Positions 19,330 to 29,476 of a DNA stretch of 55,488 nucleotides are shown here, in pieces. Each line of letters starts with the position of its first letter. Positions within the stretch are counted from its first letter, which is position 1. The translations under genes were made by a program, and so were the position numbers. This DNA is from Podochytrium sp. JEL0797 (taxonomy: Eukaryota; Chytridiomycota; Chytridiomycetes; Chytridiales; Chytriomycetaceae): positions 1-55,488 of the forward strand of contig JADGJG010000062.1 of assembly GCA_027596195.1 (NCBI GenBank). Reading direction: 5' to 3'. The notes under the pieces are model-generated. The model was not told where the DNA came from and did no database searches. It worked only from the letters and a program-made list of their open reading frames with translations.

Positions 19330-20578
19330 CTATTCGGATTCGTATTCCTCCTTCACTGACTCCTCTTTGACCTCTTCCTTTTTCACGGATTCCACTTTGA
19401 TCTTTTCCTCCTTCACGAGCTCGTCCTTGACTTCCACCTTCACCCCATGAAGTCTCTTCCCCGCTTTCTTCATGTCCTGTTCGTATGCTTGGAAATGAAA
19501 CACCAAGCAGTTGACTTCAACGGGCAGCAACGGGAGGAGTTGCGCCATCTTTGCGTCCGGGAATTCAGACTTCTGTTTGTGGGAAGGGTCAAGTGTGAAC
19601 TTGGTTTCCGATCTATAACCACATCCATACCACATCCATACCACAGCATTCGTATAAACACGAACTCCATCGCGTTTTCCCGGGAGCCCGTTGTTGAGGC
19701 GCTTGAAGAGCTCCTTGTTGACGACGCGAATCAGAACCCGCATTCCCTCGGGATCGGCCGTCAGATCCATTCGCGTCAGAAACTCAGAAACAGTACCGCA
19801 GGTTGGTGCAAAATCGGGATCGTACTTGACTTGGCCGAGCATGATTGCACGCCACTGCAATTACCAAAAATCGTGTAAGAACAACAAGCCAAGGCTCCTG
19901 AAACTGCCACTCAACTGTTGCCAATGAAGCGGTATAAACTCCAACACCTGGCATCTGTTTCGACACCAACGCGTCAAACAGCCTTTGAGGCATAACCTCC
20001 TCCTCCTCGCTGAACAACGCGGATGACACCTCCTTCCCATACATAAAACCTTTACGCAGCACATCTGGCTTCAAACCGGCCATATTCTTTCTGTACCATC
20101 GCTGCCACGGATTGGTGTGATTCTCTCTCCACTCGGCCAATTTCGCTTCGCACTTCTCCCAATCGCGAACGTAACCCATCTCCTGCCTCTTATTTGCCAG
20201 AAGGCGATCGTGCAGCGCAATGTTGAACAGGTAGTTTGGCTCCGTCTTGTCGATCCCGGAAAAGATGGCGGCTTGTTCCCCTTCAGTCTCGAAATGGACG
20301 CCAAACCAGAGACCTGCCAAGAGGATCGGATCCGTCGAGAGCGGATGCGGGTCGGGCTCGGCCTTCTTGAGCTGGACGTGCTTTTGGGAAACAATGTAGT
20401 CCATCGCACGATCAAACTCGGGTTCGCCGTTGAGGACGGGCAGCTCGGAGTCAGAAGGGGCCTCGGTTTTGACTCGTTTGGAATGGAGAGCGGGTTCATG
20501 GGGGGTGCTTTGGCCACCGCTGGGTGCCGGGTTGCGCCTCGTGGAGGAACGTGTGCGCTTCGCGGATTCGGGAGTCAT
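19330..20578 (-). CDS. Unrecognised protein with Lys/Glu-rich tail
   Basis: Two coding blocks on the minus strand: 20578 to about 19900 and from about 19870 to 19330. They are joined by an intron whose donor I cannot fix: the acceptor is TTGCAG near 19860, while the donor consistent with phase is ambiguous. The N-terminus is basic and Ser/Thr-rich (SAKRTRSSTRR), suggesting nuclear targeting. The middle is rich in Trp (EWRENHTNPWQRWYRKN, VYTNAVVWMWYG). The last 45 residues alternate VKEE/VKKEE repeats, a probable coiled or disordered acidic-basic tail. No family is recognised. It is convergent with the LRR fragment at 18.99-19.19 kb. Confidence 0.6.
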
Positions 20579-20734
20579 TTCTCGAAGTTCAAATCCCTAG
20601 TCCGCCTACTTCAGTACGGGTTGGTAAACGCAATATATTCTTGATCTCCTTTCCCCAATTCCACATCCAAATCAAAGCTCAAACCGAAATTGCCCCAGCA
20701 CCGACTCGAACGGAACACGATCCGCTTTCGCCAC

Positions 20735-21954
20735 TCAGGTCCCTTCCACGTGCAATCCCTTCAAATTCTTGGAGTTTGAGAGTGGACCAAGGCTGCGGAC
20801 TCGCGTGTTTAAAATGGAAACGGCTTCGAGGTATTCAATAATCGACAGCGGCTCAATATCGGACACGAGAGAACGAGAGAGATCCAAAACACGCAGCATC
20901 TTGAGATTCGAAACGGCTGAGATGTCAGAGATTCTTGTGCTGCTGCACATCAGTTTCTTGAATTTTATGAGCAGGGACATTGGTTCAATGGAAACGAACG
21001 GGTTGCGGCTGACGTCAAGTTCAGTCAAGTTTACCAACGCAGATAAAGGATCCAAAGAAGTCGTATCCGTGTTGCTGATGTTCAATGTCAGGAGAGTTGT
21101 TCGATGGGAAATTACGGCGATCGATTCCAAGGGTGTATTGCGGAAGAGAAGGCGTTCCAGCAGTTTCAATTCAGTCAACTCGGAGGTCCGTAACCTGAGT
21201 GCATTTATATTTTTAGCACGTGTGACTATTCAAAGACGCGTACTTTTGATTTGTCGAATACCAATGTTGTGAGGTAGGGAAACTGAGAAACCGGCGCAAC
21301 GGATGTGATTGGGCAATGAGAAGAGGACAGCTCGCGAAGCGACTTGAGATGTGTGATCCAGTCCCATTCCCAGCGGATGTTGACGAAACTAATGAAAGAG
21401 AGGTGCTGCAATGGACGGAGTGATTGAGTATTGGCCCACACGTGGCCGGACCCGATATTCGTTAACCAAAGCATCTCGAGGTCAGCAAAACGGGAGAGGA
21501 GCTCAAGTCTAAAAGGTTTACGGCTACGAGCGTTTTCAAACGAGGCGATAACAGGGGCAGAATCTCATTCCAGTAGAAAGTGCGGCGTTCGTTGGAGCCC
21601 GAGAAGTTGCGAATCAATGGAAGAATGTCCTTCCAGTGACGTCACCGCCGACGCATCGAGTGACAAATCTTCCAAGCGCGACATCCCTGACAGTAACCTC
21701 ACATCGTCAAAGTATGTGCAATTGAGATTCAACACGCGAAGGTTTGTCAATGCGACGATGGGAGCAAAGTCCCGCAAATGGGGTGCCAGAGACAAACTCA
21801 GCGTGGTCAACTGCGTGAGCGTTGAAACCGAACGGATACGAGTGAAGGAGCAGCATTCCAGTCGAAGGCTGTGCAATGCAGTCAACTTGGCGATGAATCG
21901 CAAATTGGCGGGAAACTTGTGACATTGCTCATGCAGCGACTCGAGGTGGGTCAA
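20735..21954 (-). pseudogene. LRR protein gene in three frames
   Basis: LRR sequence is continuous in three successive minus-strand blocks: 21954-21565 (LTQLTTLSLSLAPHLRDFAP), 21474-21226 (LREL..CPITSVAPVSQFPY) and 21178-20735 (LTELDVSRNPFVSIEPMSLL and more). The blocks are in different frames. Between the last two, a GTACGC...CTCAG segment (about 21190-21240) could be an intron, but one base would still have to be gained or lost near 21185. The ending GPLSNSKNLKGLHVEGT is shared with the relic at 26.0 kb. It is either a decayed gene or a multi-indel assembly artefact. No signal peptide or kinase domain is seen. Confidence 0.6.
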
Positions 21955-22289
21955 CTTTCGAAATCTTCATCGTTGAACATGGAGAGGTGTTTGAGGTGGG
22001 AATATAGTGCCCATATTCTTTTGGTAAACCTTCCTCGATAAGTTGCTCCGATCAGAGACTCTTACTTACTTTGATTTACAGGAATATAGTAATTAAAACG
22101 GGCAAAAATCAGGCGAATAATGTGGAATGGAATGACTCGAGAATGAATAGAAAATGAGGATGCTCTCGCCATCTTTCACCAAGTCATTAGAAATCAATTT
22201 GTGTGCCATGAAATTCTTTTCTCGATCTGAAAACTGACAACCGATCGCATCTCCCATCTCGCTTTGTTTCTGAATCAGCACAGAATCGA
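21955..22289. other. Intergenic between LRR gene and OSBP gene
   Basis: Divergent flank. A minus-strand open frame of about 60 codons (22093-22281) may be a remnant first exon of the LRR gene, but nothing supports it beyond being open. Confidence 0.35.
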
Positions 22290-23728
22290 ATGGTCAAAAC
22301 TCACTCCAGAAACTCAGTCCTCAGCATGGGAAAGGGCATCGACAAAACCACCATCGCCGACAATCACGCCGAAGCGATCGACATGGACGAGAATACGTCC
22401 AAGATTTCGTTTGTTTGGAATCTTCTGCGCAAATTGACCAATGTGAGTGTTCCCGTCTCGTCTCAACCTGCAATTGGAGCCGTTGCTGAATCGCGAATCC
22501 AAACCAGGTCAAAGACATTGGCTCCATGCGTCTCTCCCTCCCCGCCAACCTCATGGAACCCAAATCCAACCTCGAATTCTGGAACTATAACGACCGACCC
22601 GACTACTTTGCCAGCATGGCGGACCCAGAGGATCCCGTCGAACGAATGCTCCACGTTCTGCGCTGGTTCCTGTGCAAGGACACCAAGTGGAAGAGCCGCA
22701 ACCCGGATCTGCGGAAACCTTACAACCCAGTTCTCGGCGAGATTTTTCGGTGCGAGTGGGAGGTTGCGGACGCGTGCGTACCCACGTTTGAAACCGCGAG
22801 TGGCGAAACCTCGACCAGCGAAACAATCCGCATCGGATGCTTGACGGAACAAGTCGTACACCACCCCTCCATCTCCGCATTCTACTACGAATGCAAACAC
22901 CGCGGCGGAATCACAGCGCGCGGGCTCGACCACGTGGCCGCCAAGTTTACAGGAACCGCACTCAAATTCGGCGCTGGAGAGCACAACCCGGGTGTGTTTG
23001 TGAATCTCAACAAGTGGGGGGAGGAGTATCACATGACATATCCGTGGGCATCTGTGGGTGGGATTGTAACGGGATCTCCTTACATTACCGTGAGCGAAAC
23101 GACGGTTGTGACATGCGAGGAATCAGGGTTGCGATGCATTTTCCGATACAAAGACGAGGTTTGTCTTAGTTTACACCTCTTCTAGCCTGGATGATTCTCT
23201 AACATCCACTCCCAGCCCTTCTTTGGCTCGGCCAAATTCGCCGTCGAAGGCAAAATCTACCGCTTCACCCCCGAAACCAAAGACCTCACCGACCCCTCCA
23301 AAATCCCAGCCTCCCAACTCGTTGCCACTCTCTGGGGCCAATGGAACGCCAAAGTCTACGCCAAAATCGCATCCACAAACACCGAAGGGCTCCTCTTTGA
23401 CCTCCAATCCTCCCAAACGGCCTCCAAAATCGTTCCCCACGACTCTCTCATGGAGGAAAACGAGTCGCGAAAACTATGGGGCGGTGTCACGAAGGCGATT
23501 GGGGACAAGGATTTCAAACTCGCGACGCGGTTAAAGCGGGAGATTGAGGATGAGCAGCGGAGGATCCGGGCCGTACGGGAGGAAGAGGAGGAGGCGTTTG
23601 AGTCTCGATTTTTTGAGTTCAAGGTGCCGATTGTTCCTGTGACTGGGGAGGAGGCTGGACAGGAGAGGTGTAAGCCGTTTTTGAAGGATGGGATTGTTGT
23701 TTGTTTGCCGAACGGTGAAAATGTATGA
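22290..23728 (+). CDS. Oxysterol-binding-protein homologue (Osh/Kes1 type, ORD only)
   Basis: Exons 22290-22442, 22508-23158, 23216-23728, giving 438 aa (426 from the second ATG at 22326; Kes1 is 434). It contains the OSBP-related domain without PH or ankyrin repeats: SLPANLMEPKSNLEF lid region, RKPYNPVLGEIF, and the family signature region, which here reads EQVVHHPS rather than the usual EQVSHHPP. It ends with the typical charged ENESRKLWGGVTKAI helix. These proteins exchange sterol and PI4P between membranes at contact sites. The two HH residues needed for PI4P phosphates are kept, so activity is likely. Start choice between the two ATGs is open. It is convergent with pyruvate kinase 223 bp away. 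Confidence 0.93.
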
Positions 23729-23951
23729 ATATAATCAAGTTACTGCTTTTTTTATTTACATAAGGAGTTTTGCGCAGCCGCAACGAATTTACGCAAAAAT
23801 TTGATGTTTGGAATGCTACTCGTCTTGATGTGGCCTGCTAAATGGAATGCATTGCATAATATCCTCATTTCACTGTTGTTCCAAACTTACACTCAGAAGT
23901 TTATTTCAAAATCCTCAACCACCGACACATATACAAGACAAAACAGAACCC

Positions 23952-25626
23952 TCAAGCTCTGACGACACGCATAATGTTGGTGTTTCCATGCACGTTGGCA
24001 AGAATTCCAGAAGTGACAACAATCGCGTCTCCCTTCTTACACATTCCATTCGCGATTCCATGCGCAACAGCCTCCGCAATCACTTGCTCCGTGTTGGCCA
24101 TGGACGCAACCGCCTTGGGGTACACTCCACGCAAAATCTGACACTGTCTCGCAACCTGAGGGTCCGTGGTGATCGCCAAGATGGGGCAAATGGGGCGGTA
24201 CTTGCAAACCGTCTGCGCCGAGGTGCCCGACTCGGTCAAGACGACAATCATGGCAGCTTCCAAGTTGTTGGACGTCTTGACAGCAGACGCGGCGACAGCC
24301 TCCGAAATACTCTGCGGGATAACCGTGTTGGCACGAATGGCACGGTACATCTCCGGGTAATTGATGTCGAGTTCGGCTTCTCTGCAGATGGCGGACATGG
24401 TGGAGACGGCGTTGATGGGGAAGGCTCCCTTGGCGGTCTCTCCGGAGAGCATGACGGCGTCGGATCCCTGGAGGATGGCGTTGGCAACGTCGGTGGCCTC
24501 GGCACGGGTGGGGCGCGGGTTGACAATCATGGACTCGAGCATCTGGGTGGCGGTGACGATGGGTTTTCCGACAGCATTACACTTGGTGATCATCATCTTC
24601 TGGTATCTGGCGACTGTCGTTGAAAAACAAAACGCGGTTTTAGAATTCATGAAAAAATCAAAACAAATTGATCAAAACAAAAGAAAACGTACCACACTCG
24701 ACAGGAACCTCCACTCCAAGATCACCACGCGCAGCCATAATACCATCCGAAGCCTCAAGAATCTCGTCAAAGTTGTCAAGACCCTCCTGAGACTCAATCT
24801 TGGAAATAATCTTGATCTTGTTTCCAACAATCTTGCGAATCTCGTGAACGTCCGAAGCCTTGCGAATGAAGGACGCGGCAATGAGGTCGACTCCTTGTTG
24901 AACTCCGAAACGGAGGTCTCCAGCGTCCTTCTCGGTGATGGCAGGGAGCTGGACAGAAACCTCCGGCAAGTTGATTCCCTTGTTCTCTCCGAGCATCCCA
25001 TTGTTCTCCACACGCACAAGAACCTCCTTCTTGGCCTTGTTGATCTCGAGAACGGTGCATCCAATGAGACCGTCGTCAACGAGGATGGTTCCTCCAACCT
25101 TGACTGTGTCCACCAACTCATCGTACGTCATGTACGTCGCATTCTCATCCCCAATGCGCGAAATGTCCGAATGGAACACAAAGTGCTGTCCCATCTTCAA
25201 GGCCTTGTCGGTGCCACCAACGAGTTTCCCGGTCCGGATTTCGGGTCCTTTCGTGTCAAGCATGATGGCGAGCGTTTTTTCCGTCTTGGATTCCTTGATC
25301 ATTTTGCGGATGTTGACGATGGTGGCCGCGTGGTACTGGTTGAGAGTGGAAAGAATTAAGAAAACACGTGTAATGTGAGTACACTTCGACTCGGTATGAC
25401 TCCTCTGAAACACGATCGTGCGGGGAATCACAAACCTCGTGAGTTCCGTGGGAGAAGTTCAAACGGGCAACCGTCATGCCGGCGTCGTAGAGCTTGGTGA
25501 GCATCTCGACGGATTGGGTCTTGGGACCTGTGAATAAGGGGTAAGCAACGACGCCATTTGCAATTGAGGGAATGCTGCGTATTTACCGATGGTACAGAAG
25601 ATCTTGGACTTGTTTGCGATAGTCAT
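23952..25626 (-). CDS. PYK1: Pyruvate kinase
   Basis: Four exons: 25626-25587, 25527-25436, 25335-24693, 24613-23952, giving 478 aa, slightly shorter than yeast Cdc19 because of a short N-terminus ([17 protein letters not shown]). Visible motifs are LNFSHG, the substrate loop [12 protein letters not shown], the catalytic lysine in ISKIES, the metal-binding [16 protein letters not shown] and [10 protein letters not shown]. The C-terminal domain carries the nucleotide and effector region (VLTESGTSA ... [14 protein letters not shown]). It converts phosphoenolpyruvate and ADP to pyruvate and ATP in the cytosol. An AATAAA on the minus strand near 23900-23905 lies about 50 nt past the stop and is the probable poly(A) signal. 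Confidence 0.96.
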
Positions 25627-25988
25627 ATTGGATGCTGATTTAAGAGGGGGGTTGAAAGTGAGAGCGGTCAGTTTCGATATTCCGTGAGTCAAACGGGGGT
25701 TGGGGCATGGCAGCGTTCCAGCCGCGAAATAAGCGCGATTTCTCCTTGCAGACAAAGGGAGACGGCATACAATGTTGGATGTGATCGGGGAAGAGTGGCA
25801 GTCGCTGCATTAATACCTTTTTTAACGTAGTTTTTTTTTCTTTCTCGGGGATCGTTTCCCAAAAAACGACCGCCGATTTTTCTGGTGAGTCACTCACAGC
25901 GCGAGTTTATTTCAAAGAATTAACATGAGATGTTGGAGAAATACACCTCTATTGGCGGATATATTTATTTGGTGAAGAGAAAGGAAAA
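25627..25988. other. 5' flank of pyruvate kinase
   Basis: Non-coding. It contains poly-T/A stretches near 25825-25850 and no resolvable TATA box. It separates the pyruvate kinase start from an LRR relic. Confidence 0.45.
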
Positions 25989-26344
25989 TCAAAAGATGCC
26001 AAACCAAACTTTCCCGACCACCGACCCAAACGGAACAAGGGCAGAATTCGGAACGTTAGTCTGTTTCGCATGCAGCGCCTTTAGGTGTTTGGAGTTTGAG
26101 AGTGGGTCAAGGTCGCGGACCGCCGTAATTGAAATGGAAACGGCTTCGAGTTTTTCGAGATTCGACAACGGCCCAATGTCGGACACGAGAGAATAGGAGA
26201 TGTCGAAAAAACGAAGGTTCTTGAGCCTCGACACGAGATTCTTGTGAAGTGGCACAGCAGTTTCTTGAGTTTGATGAGAGGAGACAGTGGTTCAATGGAA
26301 ACAAACGGATTGCGGCTGACGTCGAGCTCTGTCAAGTTAACCAA
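25989..26344 (-). pseudogene. LRR gene relic
   Basis: Two minus-strand blocks in different frames (26344 to about 26230, then about 26250 to 25989) match the last LRRs of the locus at 20.7-21.2 kb. Examples are LTELDVSRNPFVSIEPLSPL and LVSDIGPLSNLEKLEAVSI, with SNSKHLKALHAKQT near the end. Part of the intervening repeat is rearranged. An open frame at 26500-26715 upstream may be remnant coding sequence but is not recognisable. It is a dead member of the local LRR family. Confidence 0.65.
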
Positions 26345-26756
26345 AGTAGATAAGCGGCTAACGACGTCGTATCAGTGTCGCTGATGTTCAGCGACTTGAG
26401 AAAAGAAACTTTTGCGCTGGTTTGCCCATAATACAAGTCTCTCGAGATCAGCAAAGAGGGAAAGGCTCACGTCAAAAACGTTTGAGTCTTCGAGTGCTTT
26501 CAAACGAGGCGAAAGGAGGGGCAGCACGCACTCGGGGTAATATTGTGACCATCGATTCCTTCAATAGAGCATGAGAAGTTGCGAATCAAAAGAAGGATAC
26601 GAGAAAGTGCTTCGTGGAACTGCGGCACAGTGGCGTCCGGAAGGATCCTGAACTTTTGTTTTCCGATGACCGCATCTCTCTCGTGGCCAAAGTACTCGCT
26701 TCCGTGTCTTGCCACTATCCCTCTTTCATCTAGCGCTTTTTGACTTCTTCCAACAA

Positions 26757-26838
26757 GACAACGTGGCCGAGTGGTTAAGGCGATTGACTAGAAATCAATT
26801 TCCCTCTGGGAGCGCAGGTTCAAGTCCTGCCGTTGTCG
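26757..26838 (+). tRNA. trnS-AGA: tRNA-Ser (anticodon AGA)
   Basis: 82 nt, no intron. The acceptor arm GACAACG pairs with CGTTGTC, followed by discriminator G. The D arm contains GCCGAGTGGTTAAGGC, the anticodon stem ATTGA/TCAAT encloses loop CTAGAAA with AGA, a long variable arm follows, and the T arm contains GGTTCAAGTCC. The class II long variable arm and the G73 discriminator both fit serine. Confidence 0.95.
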
Positions 26839-26993
26839 CTTTTTGGGTTATTTCTCGTCGGCTTTGCAAAATGCCGTTGCGTCATTCGCACACTTTTTCT
26901 ATTTCTTCTCCTTTTCTCTCGTAAAATTCTCTGGTTGTGCTATTAATATTACCATATTTATTTTGTTTGCTTCGAGCTCAAAAAATCACCCGA

Positions 26994-28950
26994 ATGGCCT
27001 CCCCTCCTCCGCCCACGCTTTTGTCGGTGTCGCTGCGTTCTCAGCCCATGGCCAACACGGCCACGTTCTTTGGGCAGTGTTCATCAGTGAAACACTTTGA
27101 AAAGATTGGACGGGTTGGCGAGGGAACGTATGGCGTTGTGTGTGAGTTGTTTTTTTATTTTTATTTTTTATTTACTGCTCTCGATCGCAGACAAGGCCAG
27201 GGACTCCCGTTCGCAGCGTCTCGTTGCCCTCAAACGCATCCGCATGGACAGGGAGCAGGACGGGTTGCCCATTTCATCGCTGCGCGAAATTGCCTTGTTG
27301 AGGTCGTTGAGGCACGAAAACATTGTCAAGGTGATGGAGGTACGAGAACTATACCGTTCATATAGTGCATTTCCGTTGGAATAAGAGTTGCTCCTTAGGT
27401 TGCCGTTGGATCCAAATTGGACGACATCTTCATGGTCCTCGAGCTGTGCGAAACTGACCTTGCCCACCTCATGGATCAAGTGATTCCGCGCATGAATCCA
27501 TCACGCTTCACTGAGCGTGAGATCAAGTGTCTGATGTCTCAGTTGCTGAGCGGTCTCGAGTGCTTGCATTCCCACAGTGTTATTCACAGGTGCGAATCGA
27601 ATCTTTCTCACCCATCTCCAAGTGCTGATGCCTTTTGCTACTCTTTTCACACCGAAACGGTCAAACTCCGTCTCGCCCTACGATTCCCTCGCCTGAAATT
27701 CCGTTCGATTTCCTGCCCCATTTTGTGTCGATATCGAATTATTGCCCATTTGTTGCCGTTCGCGCGCATTTTTATTCATGGCACTCTTCCTGAATCCATT
27801 CGATTGACGCTCTGATATCGGGAACCGATTCCTTACGCATCTCTTGCTCAATGACACCGCGATTTTATCCCCCGTCTCGCTTCCTGCTGTCTCCACACAA
27901 ATACAAATTAAAGGGACCTCAAAATGTCCAACCTTCTGTTGACATCTGAAGGAATTCTCAAAATCGGTAATTCTCTAAACCCGTTCGAAACTACGCTGGG
28001 AATTGCGAGAGGAGCGAACAAGTCGTATGAGAAAGCTCGTTATGACATTGAGGCTGAGCAAGCGAATTGCGTGTATGAACGCGCCTTGAGTGTGCCCCCT
28101 TTCCGTCGATCATGAACTGGCCTATTCATCGCGTTTCCATATTAAACTTCCATACAGCCGACTTTGGACTCGCCCGCAAATTCGCTGACCCCCCACGCCC
28201 CATGACCCCACGCGTCGTAACACTCTGGTATCGCAGCCCCGAAATTCTCCTCGGAGACAAAATGTACACCACAGCCGCGGACATGTGGTACGCTCCCGCT
28301 CCCTCCCCCCCTCCTCCCCTCATTCCAACCCACCCATTTATACCAGGTCCATCGGCTGCATCTTTGCCGAACTCCTCAAAAACGCACCCCTCCTCCCCGG
28401 AAAATCGGACCCCAACCAACTCCTCCTCATCACAACCCTCCTCGGCTTCCCGACCTCCAAAATCTGGCCAACCCTCCACACCCTCCCGCTCGCGCACCTT
28501 CTCAAACCGGATCCCATCAAATCGAATGAGTACAGTCAAGTTCGCGCCGCATTGCATACGGCGAGTTCGCAGGCTGTGGAGTTGGTCTTGGATTTGCTTG
28601 TTTATGATCCCGTGAGGAGGGTGGATGTGGTTGCGGCGCAGAGGCATGCGTATTTTCGGAGGGAAGGACCGAATCCGTGTTTGCCTGCGGAATTGAGAAT
28701 CCGCGTTCGCAGCGAGGAGTCACGTTGGGAATCGCGCGATCGTGGGGGGGAAGAGGAAGGTGGTGTGGCAAGGTTGAGGAGAAAGTTGGAAGGTGGTGGA
28801 GACGAGGAGGGTGGTCGTAATGGTGGGGGTGGCAAACGGGGGAGGAGGGAGAGTCGTCGTGGGGAGGAAGAAGAGGGGTTGGAGTTGGGCGCGAGACCGT
28901 TTCAGCAGTTTGATTTGCGGGAGGAGAGAATAAAGCGAAGGGACATGTAA
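26994..28950 (+). CDS. CDK10: Cyclin-dependent kinase 10 (PISSLRE kinase) homologue
   Basis: Six exons: 26994-27141, 27191-27339, 27399-27589, 27914-27966, 28158-28287, 28347-28950 (424 aa). Kinase landmarks: GEGTYG at 43-48, VALK lysine 64, the cyclin-binding C-helix PISSLRE at 76-82 (diagnostic of CDK10; CDK11 has PITSLRE), HRDLKMSN at 162-169, DFG at 182-184, and a TLWYRSPEI activation segment. Residues after about 330 form a long Arg/Gly/Glu-rich low-complexity tail not found in animal CDK10. CDK10 pairs with cyclin M in animals and acts in transcription and growth control. Intron 3 (324 nt) and intron 4 (191 nt) are long for this window but hold nothing recognisable. Confidence 0.9.
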
Positions 28951-29399
28951 TTAAAGTGTTGTTTGCTTTGTTGATTGAGGTGATGTTTTCCGTTCCCGGT
29001 GATTTCAAGAGTCTGTGTTTTGTGGAGCGATAAATGCGATTGAGAGAGAGAAATCTAATATATGCAAATGCAGTTTGAATTGGTGTGGCGTAGCGACGCG
29101 GCGTACCAGTTCAATTTAATGGAGAGGGAAAGCACTGCCAAACGTTACTCCCCACATCCTTCCATAATGCAGTGAAGAGGGGTGTGGAAGTTGGAGTTTT
29201 TTCCCGAACTATCCTATATTTGTCATAATTGCAAACGTGCGTGATTTGAATATGGTTTAATGTCAAGGGCATAAAGGCCGTGTAACGATGAGCAGACCAA
29301 GGAGATTTTCCACGCTACCGCTCTTGTCTCTCCCCCCTTTCGTTCATCTGCATCCTGCGTTCGCGTTTCCGAGTCACTTTGCAATGAATCTCGCGTTCG
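28951..29399. other. Intergenic ending in a short direct repeat at the duplication edge
   Basis: No gene is seen. At 29360-29411 a block of about 28 bp containing GAGTCACTTTG(C/A)AATGAATCTC occurs twice in a row. Its second copy starts the 3.8-kb tandem duplication. Confidence 0.55.
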
Positions 29400-29476
29400 A
29401 GTCACTTTGAAATGAATCTCGCGTTTTCAACTCACTCGGGGATGAATGAGATTTTTTTTAATCAAGCCAACTTCTC

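Noticed and set aside
23847..25359. Long plus-strand frames of 258 and 332 codons
   Set aside because: They lie opposite the pyruvate kinase exons, which have all family motifs.
27097..28950. CDK11 (PITSLRE) identity
   Set aside because: The C-helix reads PISSLRE and the protein lacks the long N-terminal region of CDK11; CDK10 fits better.
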